Positions 36,146 through 49,419 of a stretch of 64,000 nt of DNA are shown here, piece by piece. The translations under genes were made by a program, and so were the position numbers. The first letter of the stretch is position 1, and each line of letters starts with the position of its first letter. Source of the stretch: Cercis canadensis. Taxonomy: Eukaryota > Streptophyta > Magnoliopsida > Fabales > Fabaceae. Below the pieces are notes generated by a model that worked only from the letters and a program-made list of their open reading frames with translations, ran no database searches and was not told the origin of the DNA. The stretch covers positions 257,266-321,265 of the forward strand of contig QAOA01003577.1 in the NCBI GenBank assembly GCA_003255065.1, read 5' to 3'.

Positions 36146-37960
36146 TTCAACTCTATACATCTTGTTAGCGACCCAACAAAAAAAAACATATTAGACAACC
36201 ATCAAACGTCTACCTTCATCTTCATGCTTTTGTTCACATCTTGATCACATACAAATTTTAATGAACGAGGCTTCCATTTGTCTTGTTGATCATTCCAAGT
36301 TTTAACTTTTGTCTGCATGCATCTCTTATCCTTGCCAATGGGTATACTTAGAACTTAGACATTGCCATTTGCCAGCATGTACCTTGAACCATCAGCCACT
36401 CCTCAAAGTCTCTGTTTAATGGAAAAATAGAAGGAGACAACAAAAAAAAAAAACAACCAGTTAGGGTAANAAAAACAGTTAGGGTAATAATAGAACATAA
36501 TTCACTTTTAATAACTTTTCACATTAATATTTAAGTTGACAGCTCACTAAATAAGATATACTGAGTTTTTTTCTTTTGGTTGGGGGTTAATTATTATTTT
36601 TTATCTGTAGACAATTATATTTATAATTAAGGAGATTTAAACAAAAAAAAAACGAAAAAATAAGTCTTATATTTTACTGAATTATAAATCTTTTTAAAGG
36701 GTTAATTAGTTATGTTATGATTTGTGAGTTGGAAATTGAGAATTAAAATTGGCTGCTATATAAGCCATGTACTGCCAAATGCCAACTCCTTTTCAGTAGT
36801 ATGTTTGCCGCTGTGCATTAGTTAAACTAGATTATTATCTGTTTCCACCACCAAGCATTTGTTTCTGCTTTATTACGTATATTCCAAACTCTCCACATTA
36901 GAAGGAAATGCTTTCTCTTGGTAATTTCAACTCAGACCTTCACGTGTGCACTTGTATAAGTTGTCAAACACTTTTGTTTGAAGTTGGACTATAAACAGCA
37001 GGATTAAGCTGTCAACAGATTATAAAATAGCTATTAGTAAATTTCTAGAAACAATATGTGACAATTCCAATATTCAACAGATTAAGTATAATAAACTTTT
37101 TTCCTTTTTCTTTAATACCAATAATCTATCAATCTGAAAAATGCTTAAAATTAGAAACTTTCTCTTATTATTGAGAATTAGTGCTATTTAGACTAAATCA
37201 TTGGTTATATTGAAAAATAAAATCCTCTTTTTAACACATTTCAGCTACCTATTAGACCTAACATTTTCTTTCCAAATGTTACACATTTAAATTATTATTA
37301 AAAGAAAAACTTAATTGCACAAAAAATGATAAACAAACAATATAAAATAAAATAAAACAAAACGCGTTGAGACAAATTCAAGCACAAAAATATTGCTGTG
37401 CCTATGTGAGGGCACGTTGAGGCATAGGAGTATTAGAGCGTCTCTTATAAATTATAGATAATAATATTATAAATGAAAACGGAAAAACGAATAATGTTTT
37501 GTTATTATAGACTGAATCAACTAATAGCATAACGAATAAGAAGCATTAGGCGCGTAAAAGCCGCGATGAATCGAAACATCCGCCTCAAGCTGCCAGCACT
37601 TTGCATTAGAGAGCGAGGAAAAAAAAAAACTGAAAACTTTGAGAGATTGATAGAAAGAGACACGAAGAATCTCGTCTTCTTGGTATGATCCGTCTTCATG
37701 AGCAAGAGCCAGGTTGATTGTGATTCAAAGGATATCTCTTTATTCTCTCACTCCTTACCTTCTTCTCATCTGCATTCTCACCTCCACTGCTGATTCACAA
37801 AAAGTCTCTAATTTAAGAACCCATAAGGGAATTTCACTTCCTCAGAGGACTTTTGGGTTGAAAGCTGAATTGGATTTTGGGCTGCCATGTGTTTCGTGGA
37901 GGACAAAGATCAATTTTTGTAAGAGAGGGAGCCGCCGTGGCTGGGAACGGAAATCTAAAT

Positions 37961-40900
37961 ATGGGGTCTCCTCCTTTTGGCAGTATTCCCCAGAATTTGC
38001 AACGAAGGAGGCTTTACCAAGTCTGGAGGGGAAATAATGTGAGTTCTTCTCTGCCTTTTGTTTGGTTCTCATAGTTGGGTTTTGCTTATAATGCAGAAAA
38101 CACGTTTGATCACAATTTAAAGTCAATTTGAACTCATTGTTGCTTCTTCTCTCTTTTTTAATTTCACCATATTGAAAATTTTAAATTTTGGGATTTCTTC
38201 CTGTCAATTTCTTTTTGGGGAAAGGGGAGTGAGCGTTTTTTAAGCTTTTGACGTTTATGTTGCTTTCATTGGATAGTTAAGAGAAAGAAAGTTGAGTGAT
38301 CATGCCACAATAATGCATGACTGTGACTACTCGGTTGAAGTCTATATAGATACTGGACGTTAGGTTCAATTTGTTTCTGTGTTTCTTTTGGAGGTGGGGA
38401 GAAGGTGGTACTTTAGGCTCAGGAGTGGCTGACTTGAGTTCTTTCTATGTTTTGTCAGTCTTGCTGTACTTTTGATTTTCAGAATAGTGAATTAGTTTCT
38501 GAGCTGGCCAGTGTTCAGATATTGCAAAGAAAGTTCTGTTTGCATACTGTAGATATATGCTTGAAATTCAATGCTAAATCCACTGTTCCAGTATATTATA
38601 AATGCAACATTAACAATTTGATTGGGTAATAGTACATGAAAGCATAGTGTAAGTATTTACCTTTCAAGTTCCATCTGTAAGGAAACTAGAGAAAGAGCGA
38701 GAGATTTGAGTGATCATGATGTGTGAAAACGATTAATGCTTTTTCGGTTAAAGTCTATCCTATATACAAGCCATTAGGTTCATGTCAATTACAGAGCTTT
38801 TCCTTTCTTTTTATTTTATTTTCGGGGTTGTCGGGGGGGCGGGGGGGTGCTGGAACTTTGGGCTCATGACGGGCTGATTGGAGTTCTTTCCGTTAAATAT
38901 GATTTTCTTTCTTCAGCCACTCTTTAACACGTTAAGATTGCAGTATTTGATTATTGGAAAAGTGAATTTAAACTGCCTATATGATTCACCCGTGTATATG
39001 TGATTTCTCTTAATTATTAAACTTCCAAGCTCTTGTATATTGCTGCTTCTATGTTCCACACTGTGTTGTTGCATATTTAGTTACCATAGGAAAGATAGAA
39101 CAGTTTGCTGAACAAAATTCATATAAGGGATTACCAGTTCCAATCATTTGCAAAGAGCTGGTTAATCTGGCATAGTTTATGTTTCTTCTCTTATGCCCTC
39201 CCTTTTAAAAGCAGAGTCACAGATTTGCACTGTAAATCAGTAATGTTTTCATATTATCAAGTCATTTGTGTACCAATTAAATTGGAAAACTCTATTCATA
39301 TGATCAAAACTTTCGTAGCTAATTTTGGCATAGCTGTGGGCTAAAAGCTTCTAAATTTTGGCCATTTGAAAGTACTAAGTAGTTATGTCGGGTTGAAAAC
39401 ATGCAATATACATTATTGAGGTATGATTGGACATCCAGAAGCAACTAGAAGTATATTATACTCTACTGATTCAACTATTTCTTGCCTTCCTTTCAGAGAT
39501 TTTTCTGTGGCGGTAGACTGGTCTTTGGTCCTGATGTAGCTTCGCTGTTTCTCACCACATTCCTAATTACTGGACCTGCAATTGCGTTTTGTGTAAAGAC
39601 ATATTTTAAAATCAAAGATGAGGAGACCATTAATGATGTTCGTTGGTACGCTGTATTGACTGTCGGTTCAATGCTCACTGTTTTGGTAAATATTCTTTAT
39701 ATGTCTGTCTTTGGAGCTAGTAGATTTTTCAGAAATCAGTCAGCTTCCTTTTTTTCTACTTAATCTGATTATGTTCCTTTTGTGTTTTCACCTTTTTTAT
39801 ATTATAGAAATCAAAAGTCTCTTTAATTTTCATTATGCATAAGAATATCCAAGTGGCTACCTAAGGTATAAGGTATTGTGGCAGCAAGAAATTTCAATGT
39901 TGGTAAAAGAAAATTACTTTTGCTACTTTAGAGACCCACTTTGTTTTCAGAACTACAATGTCATTTTAGTAGTGTGCATCAACTTTATTATCTGTAAAAG
40001 GAAAAAAAATGGATGTTAAATCTTCCAATTGCTTTGTTATGGCAGATATTTAGTTTTTTTCCAGAACTTGGATCTTTTCCAGCAGACTGGAAACATAGTG
40101 GCATTAAAAGTTATTTCCATGCTTATGATTGAATGTTGCTTGATACTTGTCATTTTACCAGTTCCAGATGAGAGCTCCTTTCTTATTTTGAAAGTAAAAG
40201 CTGATACTTCGGAAAACTCTTGTGCAGGATTTAATATTCCTCTTCTTGACTTCTGCAAGAGATCCTGGAATTGTCCCTAGGAATTCAAGACCTCCTGAAT
40301 TAGATGAGTCGTTTGATATACGTACCCCTTCCATGGAGTGGATTAATGGTACAACCCCTCATCTGAAACTACCTCGAACTAAAGATGTAATTGTGAATGG
40401 TCACACAGTAAAAGTGAAGTTCTGCGATACATGTTTGCTTTATCGCCCTCCTCGTTCTTCTCATTGTTCCATCTGTAACAATTGTGTCCAGAGATTTGAT
40501 CATCACTGTCCCTGGGTTGGTCAGTGCGTTGGAATAGTAAGTTCACTTTATTATAAATACTGAAGTTTAAAAACGAGCATATTAAAAAAAAAAGATGATA
40601 TTCTATGTTTATGCTAGCATCCATACATCTTATAGTGCTCCTAAAACCCAGATTTTGAAGGATAAATGACTGTAAGAGAGTAATAATGTCATCATCCTAA
40701 TAATGCAACCACGATTCATTAATAAAATATATAGGAGAGTTAACATAAAAGTGCTCCTAATAAAATTGTAGCAGCTGCTCACTTCTTTCCACTATCCTCT
40801 CGATATGTCTGGTTTTAGGCAGAGTCAGTGACTCCAGTTTTACTTGAGAGAGCATCTATGAGTCATGGACCTAGTTTTAATCAAGGAATGTTTCATTTTA

Positions 40901-42225
40901 GATTTTCAGCTGGTACCTGGTAGGGGCTATGTTGATCACCTGTAGATAGCGCTTACTGCATGTAACTCCCTCTTACGTTTATGTTATGGAGAGGGAGGGA
41001 AGAGTAGTATAGCCTAGTTTTCATATGTCTTCTCAGAGGCTCCTTTACCTTTAATTGGTTAGATACATTTCTAGGTAAAAGAATACTAGGAACATTTTTC
41101 ATATAAATTATTGATGTGGGTTGTTTAATTTTATTAGTTCCAAATGTTCCTCTTGATCTCATTTCTTGCATGCTGATATGTTGCAGCGAAACTATCGGTT
41201 CTTCTTCATGTTTATTTCAACATCAACCGTGCTGTGCATATATGTCTTTGTGTTTTCTTGGATCAATCTTGCTCAGAATCACTTGTCAGTTTGGAAGACA
41301 ATAGTACACGATTATGTATCAGGGTTTCTCATAATATACTGCTTTGTAGCTGTCTGGTTTGTTGGTGGCCTCACAGCTTTCCATCTCTATCTCCTTTGCA
41401 CAAACCAGGTAACGATCTTAGTCCTCAAAATGTGCCGAATCTGTCTCAATCACACAACACAATCACTTATGCAAACTTTGGTGTCAAAGTTGTTGAACAA
41501 TCACCTAATTAGACAAGATAAATGGGCTTAACAGAGACAGCAGCATGAACTCACCTAGTTTCTCATTTGTTGTTATTTGTGCATGAAAATACGGCCATTA
41601 TATTTTCTGATTCTTTTGCCTCAAATACTAGATTATTGGTTCTTAGTTCAAACCTAGTTATACTTTTGCTTTTGTTGTCATACAGACAACTTATGAGAAC
41701 TTCCGTTACCGATATGATAAGAATCAGAACCCATACAACAAGGGAAAGCCTGGGAATATTATGGAAACACTTTGCTCCACTATTCCTCTTTCAATGAATA
41801 ATTTTCGATCATTTCTGCTGGAAGATGAACCTGTGATAATGGGGTCTGTGACTACAAATGGCACAAAGGAGAAAATTGACATTGAAATGGGATCTATGCG
41901 TGCAGAGGATGGTGGTATTCCGATTCCTGAACTTTTGCGGAACTTTGATTATGAGAAATGGGAGGAAGATATGAAGTTTGGAGACGAAGAAGGACAGCTT
42001 TCTATTGATCCATTCTACAGTGTTGAGCAAGAATTAAGAGACTCAGGCTCAGCGCGAACCTCTGCTGCTACAGTGCTAGATTTCAAATGCACCACAGTTG
42101 AAGGGGGAGTGGAAGTGCCTGAGCAAAACCACCATGCTGGAGATGAAGTCAGAGAGTCTGCCCAAAGGTCCATTGCTCTGGATGGAGCAAATGCAATTAA
42201 GGAAATCGATGATAGAAATAGCTAA
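37961..42225 (+). CDS. DHHC protein S-acyltransferase, tandem copy 2 (PAT04-like)
   Basis: Second tandem palmitoyltransferase, 445 residues. Five exons: 37961-38038, 39497-39685, 40228-40536, 41187-41408, 41686-42225. Exons 3 and 4 have exactly the lengths of copy 1 (309 and 222 bp). The start is the first in-frame ATG ([19 protein letters not shown]); the frame is open for 34 more codons upstream but has no ATG. Two membrane segments, the Cys-rich domain with [15 protein letters not shown] and DHHC (catalytic Cys183), two more membrane segments, TTxE ([12 protein letters not shown]) and a longer acidic tail ([15 protein letters not shown]-like, rich in Glu/Asp) than copy 1. The complete motifs suggest activity. 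The tail is the main difference between the copies and may set partner or substrate choice (inference). Confidence 0.9.
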
Positions 42226-43858
42226 TATTAAACCACAATGCCAGCGTTTGCTTTCCATCTTACAGGTTTTTTCTTACTCTTAATTGCCTAATTTTATATT
42301 AATTTCTACAAAATTTGAAGATTTGACTTTATGGAATTTCTGGAGCCATAAACTGAACTCTGGTTTAAGCCTGCATTGATTCATTGACGCAAAAGTTAGA
42401 AGTGTTAAACGCTAACCACTGTAACAGAAAATTGATTATTCTGACTGAAATTTAAGTACTTGGGTTCAGAGAAGAATGAAACACTGGAAATTTGTAAACC
42501 TGTAATTGTGGTTGAAATATTTTCATGCTGAAAATGCAGAATGCACTGCAAATAAACTTCTTCTTTTTTAGTTGCATTCTTGTGCTGTTCCCTTAATAGA
42601 TCTTTGTAACTGGTTTGCTGCAGGTCCTCTCTTCTCTTGCTTGTTTGCCTTGAAGTAGACATAAAGGATAGTTTGTTTCCATCGTTGCAGTAATCGATGG
42701 TTTGTAAGATTTTCGAATATGCAGGCCACAAGAAAAAGTTCATTGATGCCATTTTTGTTGGAAATGGAGACAAGTGTTTGTTGTAAGCTGTAAACGCCCC
42801 CTTGTGTTCAAAATAATGCAGAGAAACATTGTGTCTGGGTGGGTATTCATAGGTACTATTCTAGATTTTCATTTTCCCTTCTATTCAGCCCTTTGTCAAC
42901 ATTTAGATTGGATGTTTTCTATTTATTGTTAGAAATTTAGAATTTTTCTTAGTATCCCATTTCAAACAAAATGGCATTCATTTCTCTCTCCAAGATGTAA
43001 TGCCTCCCCACTTTTGGTCTTTTTTTTTTTTTTTTCACTTTAGATAGTTTGTCGGCCATTTTGCAGTTAGAGGTGAAGTTGGAGGTGGCCCACTGAGCCG
43101 CAACCTCTCTTTATTTTTAATTTTTGCCCAAATAAAAATTGAAAATATGAAAGAATATAATCAAAATCATATATTAACTCAAAAAATTCGTAAAAGCAAA
43201 GTACCACTTAAATCAAGGATGAAGCTAGGGGTTAGAAAAACTAGAGAAAAAAAAAAAAAGATGTGGCCCCCTAAATTTTTCTTCCATTTTCTTTTTTGTT
43301 CTTTCACGCCTTTTTTGTTTCTCATTTTTTTTTCATTATTAAAAATAAGAACACGTCTCCAGATAATTTTGTCCTCACCAAAAAAATAAAAAATATCAAT
43401 GACAGTGGATAAAGATGTTCTTCCTAAGCTATAGTTTATGATATTTTAATTTATTAATTTTTTTTTATATTTTCAGAGAATGACTAAAAGTATGAAATTT
43501 TATTTTTGAGAAATGGACATATAAATATAAATANATAGTTTGAAATATGCCTTATTTGTGTATTTAGTTTGTAAAAATGTAATATCTACAAGAATCACTC
43601 CATAGGATGATGTTATAAATCTTCTAGATGTCCTTTTTAGTTTCTAGTTAGGCTAGACCGCTAGAGGTTGTGGCTGGCAAATAACCGCCTCAACAGAAAA
43701 ATAAAAAAATAGAAAATAAAAATTTTCGTGCCGGAAAAAGAAAAAGAAATATCTAACGGGCACGAGTATCTCACGCAGTTAAAAGAAAACCCCAAGTTGT
43801 CATCCAATTGGAATTAACACAACCAATCAAAGCTATCAGTAGAAGCTTGCAATACTGC
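42226..43858. other. PAT copy 2 3' flank and CRD1 upstream region
   Basis: 3' UTR of PAT copy 2 (to about 42900), then AT-rich DNA with T- and A-runs (43020, 43250) and the N at 43534. No gene is supported. CCAAT-like motifs occur near 43803 and 43823. Confidence 0.5.
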
Positions 43859-43864
43859 CACGTG
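43859..43864. promoter_or_regulatory. G-box (CACGTG) upstream of CRD1
   Basis: A perfect CACGTG in the context CCACGTGTC, 167 bp before the CRD1 ATG. G-boxes bind bZIP and bHLH factors such as HY5 and PIFs, and chlorophyll synthesis genes are light-regulated through them, so control by light is likely (inference from the family). Confidence 0.6.
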
Positions 43865-44030
43865 TCGAATTCCAATTTACATTCATAGATTTCATTGGAT
43901 GAGATTCTATCACTGTACACCTAAGTTATACTCGTCTTGAGACACTCGTTAGTCTCTGAGCTCAAGTTCTGAGCTGAGCCCTTCTTCCACCTTCCTCCAC
44001 AAGACATTTCATCTGAAATCTCATCCAGAA

Positions 44031-46190
44031 ATGGCAGCAGAGATGGCCCTTGTAAAACCCATTTCCAAATTCAGCAATGTTACCCCTAAATTTGGTAACC
44101 CAAGAATGGGTACCTATTCTAAGTTGAGCACCATAAGAATGTCTGCTTCTGCCACCCCTACCAAAAAGCCAAGCAAGAAAGCCAATAAAACTGCTATCAA
44201 GGAGACCCTTTTGACACCGCGGTTTTATACCACTGATTTTGATGAGATGGAGACCCTTTTCAACACCGAGATTAACAAGAACCTGAACCAGTCTGAGTTT
44301 GAAGCTCTTCTACAGGAATTCAAGACCGATTACAACCAGACCCACTTCGTTAGGAACAAGGAGTTCAAGGAAGCTGCTGACAAACTTGAAGGCCCTCTTA
44401 GGCAAATCTTCGTTGAGTTCCTTGAGAGGTCTTGCACTGCTGAATTCTCTGGCTTCCTTCTCTACAAAGAGCTCGGAAGAAGGCTCAAGGTGTCGCCTTT
44501 ATTTCTTCAATTCTTACACCTGCATTGATTTTGTCCAAATTGATAACTGGGGTTCTAATTAACTTACATGCAAATAATATTAGGCTCAGTTAATCTATAA
44601 GAAAATATCTTCGCACTTGCTAGAATTATCATAAGACACTTGTTTTCATGGGTCTCATGAGTTTTGAGTCTTTTGTTACTTGATGTTGTTCTAGCTGGAA
44701 ACTTGTGGGTGGTTGTGTTTGTTTTGCATTAAGCTATATATTCTTTTTCTTCGATTCCTAGACTGATTGATTGCTTGGAATGTTGGTATTACAGAAAACC
44801 AACCCAGTGGTGGCTGAGATTTTCTCTCTCATGTCCAGGGATGAAGCCAGGCATGCTGGGTATGGAAACATCCTATGCCTTTAGTTCTCCCCCTCCAATC
44901 TCTTAGCCTGCTATTTTATGTTTTGCTTGATGGTGTTTGACCTCGTTGTTTTAATTCTATGCAGGTTTTTGAACAAGGGTTTATCTGATTTCAATTTGGC
45001 ATTGGACTTGGGTTTCCTGACAAAGGCTAGAAAATACACATTTTTCAAGCCAAAGTTTATCTTCTACGCTACATATTTGTCTGAGAAAATTGGATACTGG
45101 AGATACATAACCATTTACAGACATCTCAAGGAAAACCCCGAGTATCAGTGTTACCCTATTTTCAAGTATTTTGAGAACTGGTGCCAGGATGAGAATAGGC
45201 ATGGAGACTTCTTCTCTGCATTGATGAAAGCACAGCCACAATTTCTCAATGACTGGAAGGCAAAGTTGTGGTCCCGGTTCTTCTGCCTATCGGTAATCCT
45301 TGCTTATGTGTACAATTTGTTTACCTTCTTTTCATATTCTTAAGCTGAAACCTTTATACTTAGTGTCAATCGGTGTCATGTTAAGCTGCTTATTAAAGTG
45401 AAGGGAAAACAAGGTATAAGGATTATTGACCTTAGCTAATAAGGTACTCACGGATGACAAATATATCCATTATGCAAAATCTTGTTGAACTCTGAAGCAT
45501 GAAGTGCATCTTGTCCATTTCTTCCAACCAAACAGACCACATTTGTTTGTCCTTCAAAGTAGCTTGTGTTTTTTTTCCTTTATAAGTTTCTATTCACACC
45601 TAATTTTTACTGCAGGTCTACGTGACAATGTATCTCAATGATTGTCAACGTACAGCTTTCTATGAAGGCATTGGACTCGACACAAAAGAATTTGATATGC
45701 ATGTCATCATTGAGGTGAGCTTCTGTTGCATGGTCTTTCGCTTTGCTCACAGTCATTTATGTGCTATAATCTACATCTGCTTCTTCTCATTTTCATGCAG
45801 CTCACGTTTCATGCATTCTTTAAAAATAATTGACTTGAGAAATCATACCGTTGTGAAACAAAGAGCAAATGCACTTGAATTATAGGAAATAACTCAAGCT
45901 TCGTTTCTGTATTTGTATTTTTGCAGACAAACCGCACAACGGCAAGGATTTTCCCTGCTGTTCTCGATGTTGAGAACCCAGAGTTCAAGCGCAGGCTGGA
46001 CCGGATGGTGGAGATAAACCAGAAGCTGCTTGCTGTTGGGGAGAGCGATGACATTCCCTTGGTAAAGAACTTAAAGAGGATTCCACATATTGCAGCCTTG
46101 GCATCTGAGCTCTTGGCTACATATTTAATGCCACCAATTGAGTCTGGATCTGTAGATTTTGCAGAGTTTGAACCACAGCTTGTGTACTGA
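44031..46190 (+). CDS. CRD1: Mg-protoporphyrin IX monomethyl ester oxidative cyclase (CRD1/CHL27)
   Basis: Di-iron subunit of the chloroplast cyclase that forms the fifth ring of chlorophyll, making protochlorophyllide precursor from Mg-protoporphyrin IX monomethyl ester; acts at plastid membranes. Five exons: 44031-44489, 44795-44859, 44965-45292, 45616-45714, 45927-46190, giving 404 residues (Arabidopsis CHL27 has 409). A transit peptide ([17 protein letters not shown]) precedes the conserved start [18 protein letters not shown]. Iron ligand motifs are present: Glu in [16 protein letters not shown] in exon 2, ENRH in exon 3. The C-terminus [10 protein letters not shown] is typical. All key residues are intact. 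It lies between the PAT pair and SIP2;1, the same order as in Arabidopsis (At3g56940). A G-box lies upstream. Confidence 0.96.
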
Positions 46191-47101
46191 GTTTGTGTAT
46201 AAATTCCTTTTGATCTCAATCATAATGTTCATCTTGAGTGCTACTCCTGTCGAAGTAAAACTTAGTATTCGACACTAAGGAAACATTAACCTGATGAGGT
46301 CTTTTGTACCATGTTTTCTCCCAATATTCCTTGTATCATTTGTGACGATAGAGTTCTTTTAGTTCACTTTTCCTAGTGCTTGTTTTCACCTTTTCGTTTT
46401 GGTATTTTAAAAATCATTGGAGGCCACTGACATCATATTTGGAGTAGAGATGATTCTTTCCCTACTTATAATCTTGCATCCTTGGTGAAGGTAGGATGGA
46501 TTTGGTTCTAAATCCAATACCTTAGTTATTATGTTGTTTTATATGGTCTCTAATTAAAAAATAATAATAACAGGGAAGTAAAACTTATTCAATATGACGC
46601 AGTATTTCGTGATGTAATTAGTGAGATTGAAGCAAGGCACCTACTCGTTAAAGAAGAATGACATTTTATGTACCTGTTCTTTCTCACTTCCTATGCGTTA
46701 ACAACCAAGTTCCTCTTTTCCCTTTTTTTCTCCTACACTTACTTCCACACCAAGCATCATTATGTAAATTTTTATTTTTATTCCTTTGTTCTCTGGTTCA
46801 ATTTATTAAATCAGCACTGCTAAATCACTGAAATTCTTGGTAGTTATACTCCGCGAGCCACATGTATGAATTGCTTGTCAATTATATTCGTGCTTGTTTT
46901 CATGCCTAATAAACACAAGTGCAAGGGCTTGAATTGATACAATCAGAGAACTGCTTGTTTTACAAAGGAACATATCATTGATAGCACTAAACAGTGAACA
47001 ATAATTTACATGTTAGTCACCTGAAGTAGTTGAGATGCACCTGAACAATAATTTACGTTGAATGGAAATCAGGTAAATTAGCACACAAAGTGGGAGTTGC
47101 A
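46191..47101. other. Convergent 3' flanks of CRD1 and SIP2;1
   Basis: Two 3' UTRs facing each other and about 500 bp of AT-rich spacer. Nothing else is seen. Confidence 0.5.
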
Positions 47102-49419
47102 TCAATCTGATTTACTTTTGTTGCCTGTTTTCTCTTTCGCTGGCCTCACAAGCAATTTGAATGTCCACACTGCTAGTAGAGTTGCCTCTATGGGGGCAAG
47201 CCAGTAGACAAGGATGTGCTCCTTGGTTATGTGATCTCCTCGAGCATAAGCCCATCCCATTACCTGAACAAATCAAACAAGGTTCCTCTATGATTTTTCA
47301 TAATCAAACTTATCTAAGACCAAAATAAATGCAGATGAAACAGAAATGATAGTGCTTACCGCAGCCGGGTTCATACAACCACCAGTAAGATCAGAGCCAA
47401 GTATGTGAAGTGTTAATTTGGAGACACTGGAGATCCAAGTCTTCATGAAGAAACTTCCAGGAATTTTTGTGGCAAGTCCAAGTGAGATAATCACAATTGC
47501 AAATGTTAGCAATCCTTCTGTAAGTGCACCTCGATGAATGTCTATATTCAGACGTGGTCCGCTTCCTACTTGAGGAATGGTATCAATAATAAGCTTAACC
47601 CCAGTAATAGATCCAAGCACCTGGAAACAATAAAACCATGCATATCAGAATGCTATCTGAAATTCAAGACTTGTGTGTTGGACATTTAAGATGTCTGGAA
47701 AATGCTTCAACGGGCTTCTATGAAACAAGTTATTCACAAAAATAGGAATAACACTTGATACAGATTCTACAAATTCATTCCAAATAAAATCCTTGCCTCC
47801 TCACATATCACCACATCAATATTATGTGCAGAATCTTAGATCTAAACAATACTCTTTCTATCTAGTTAGCAATTTTATCAACACATGCTAGTCCAAAGAT
47901 TGCTACAGCTTCACCTGTGATAAAAACTCAATTAAAAACACAGGGAGGCCTAGGAGAGGAATTTCTTTTCAATCCATACGCATAATAAGAGTATTTCTCA
48001 TTACTGTTAAATAAGACAGGTAACAAACAACTTCCAGCATGGGTTTATCACTCCGCAGAGAAGAAAAAGGGAAAGCAATTTGGGAATTTTGCCATTTAAC
48101 AGCAATTTACATCACATGCCACGTGTGTCTTCCGAGATGAGGCAGAATCATAGGTAAATACCACATTGACAGCAATGATACCACCATCTTGACATAACAC
48201 TTCAAGCAGGCACACTATTTAACCTCAACGTTTCAATTAATTAATTAAATAATTTAACTCAATCTTCGATTAGGATAAGTGGATAACAATCCAAAAATAA
48301 ATAAGGAAATAAAAAAACAATGTAGACAATGCCCCAGATGAGATACCTCCAAACATTATCAGAAAATGTTTATCAAATATACCATGCTATTAAGTAATAA
48401 AAAACGGCATTGATTTTTCTAGGATGCTTGTAATTCTATCTTGGGTTTCTTACATATCCAACCCTTAAAGCCTCCTAGTCTAGGCCACAAGTATTCTGCA
48501 AACTATAAATATATTCTCACTGCATTTAAGAGAGGAAAATGGTGAAATTTACAACAGGGGCAAACCATTTAAGTCACTTAATTACAACTACATCAATATT
48601 TGCAAAATCATATGAAGACAAAATGATGAAAGTGTAAGCAAAATTTTTACAGTTAGGATAACAGCCTTTAGGTACATAGCAAAATTAAAGAACTATATAA
48701 GGCAGGGTAAAGAACCTATTTTTCTATATCAGAAACATTTTTCAAATACATGTTACTACAGTCAGTCCTCAAAAGTCATCAATTTATAGGTATTCAGGGA
48801 AACAATCAGAAAATTTATTGAAGAAATAAGCAACAAGAAACTAAAGGATTACGCTGACTGCGTTACTCTGTCTAGAATACTAGATTTCTACAGATGGGAC
48901 ATGTAAAGAAAGAATTGTAGGATGGGGCATGCAAATTCAAACCCCAAAATACACTTAGAAAAAAAAAACATTGGATCAATCAACTCATAATGCACATCTG
49001 ACAAAACATGCAAGACCCACGATTCTGTTTTCACATATGGTATTACTAAACAACCAAAAAAACAAAGGAAACCCAATTCACATGTGGTATTACTAATCAT
49101 ATTTCTGATACTAAAAAACCAGCAAAAAGCTAACCTGAACGGGAATCCTGGCACCAACACAATATAGGAAGTTGCTGAAATCCCCAGAAATGGCACCAGA
49201 CAAAACTGTGAGAGGATTGTAGGCGCCCCCATTGGTAATTTTTGCCAGAAATGCAAAGAAGAACATGTTCATAATGGAAAAAGCACACTTAACAATCTCA
49301 CCATGGGGCTGATGACCCAAACCCAAATATTTGTAGACAAATATCTTAACCAGAACCCCTGACCATACCCACATGAAAGACACAAGAAAATCCGAAAGAA
49401 GCAGACGAGCCCGACCCAT
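47102..49419 (-). CDS. SIP2-1: Small basic intrinsic protein 2;1 (SIP2-1), aquaporin family
   Basis: Membrane channel of the plant SIP subfamily, known to sit in the endoplasmic reticulum. Three exons: 49419-49135, 47620-47360, 47263-47102, giving 235 residues (Arabidopsis SIP2;1 has 237). It has six expected membrane segments. The first pore loop reads NPL (GGAYNPLTVL) instead of NPA, as is usual for SIP2 proteins; the second is a normal NPA (GGCMNPAA). The C-terminal tail is Lys-rich (RPAKEKTGNKSKSD), the feature that names the subfamily. The large intron 1 (about 1.5 kb) has no gene in it. An exon 1 duplicate lies upstream at 51231-51520. Confidence 0.93.

Larger units (their letters stand above)
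34582..37960. other. Spacer between the tandem PAT genes
   Basis: Holds the 3' UTR of PAT copy 1, an assembly-made direct repeat (35087-35801), a possible MITE (about 35945-36145), N characters at 36014 and 36470, AT-rich DNA, and the leader of PAT copy 2 from about 37600. No further gene is supported. Confidence 0.5.

Noticed and set aside
37714-38037. 107-residue open frame with a signal-peptide-like start overlapping PAT copy 2 exon 1
   Set aside because: It starts at TTG, overlaps the PAT exon in another frame and has no recognisable domain.
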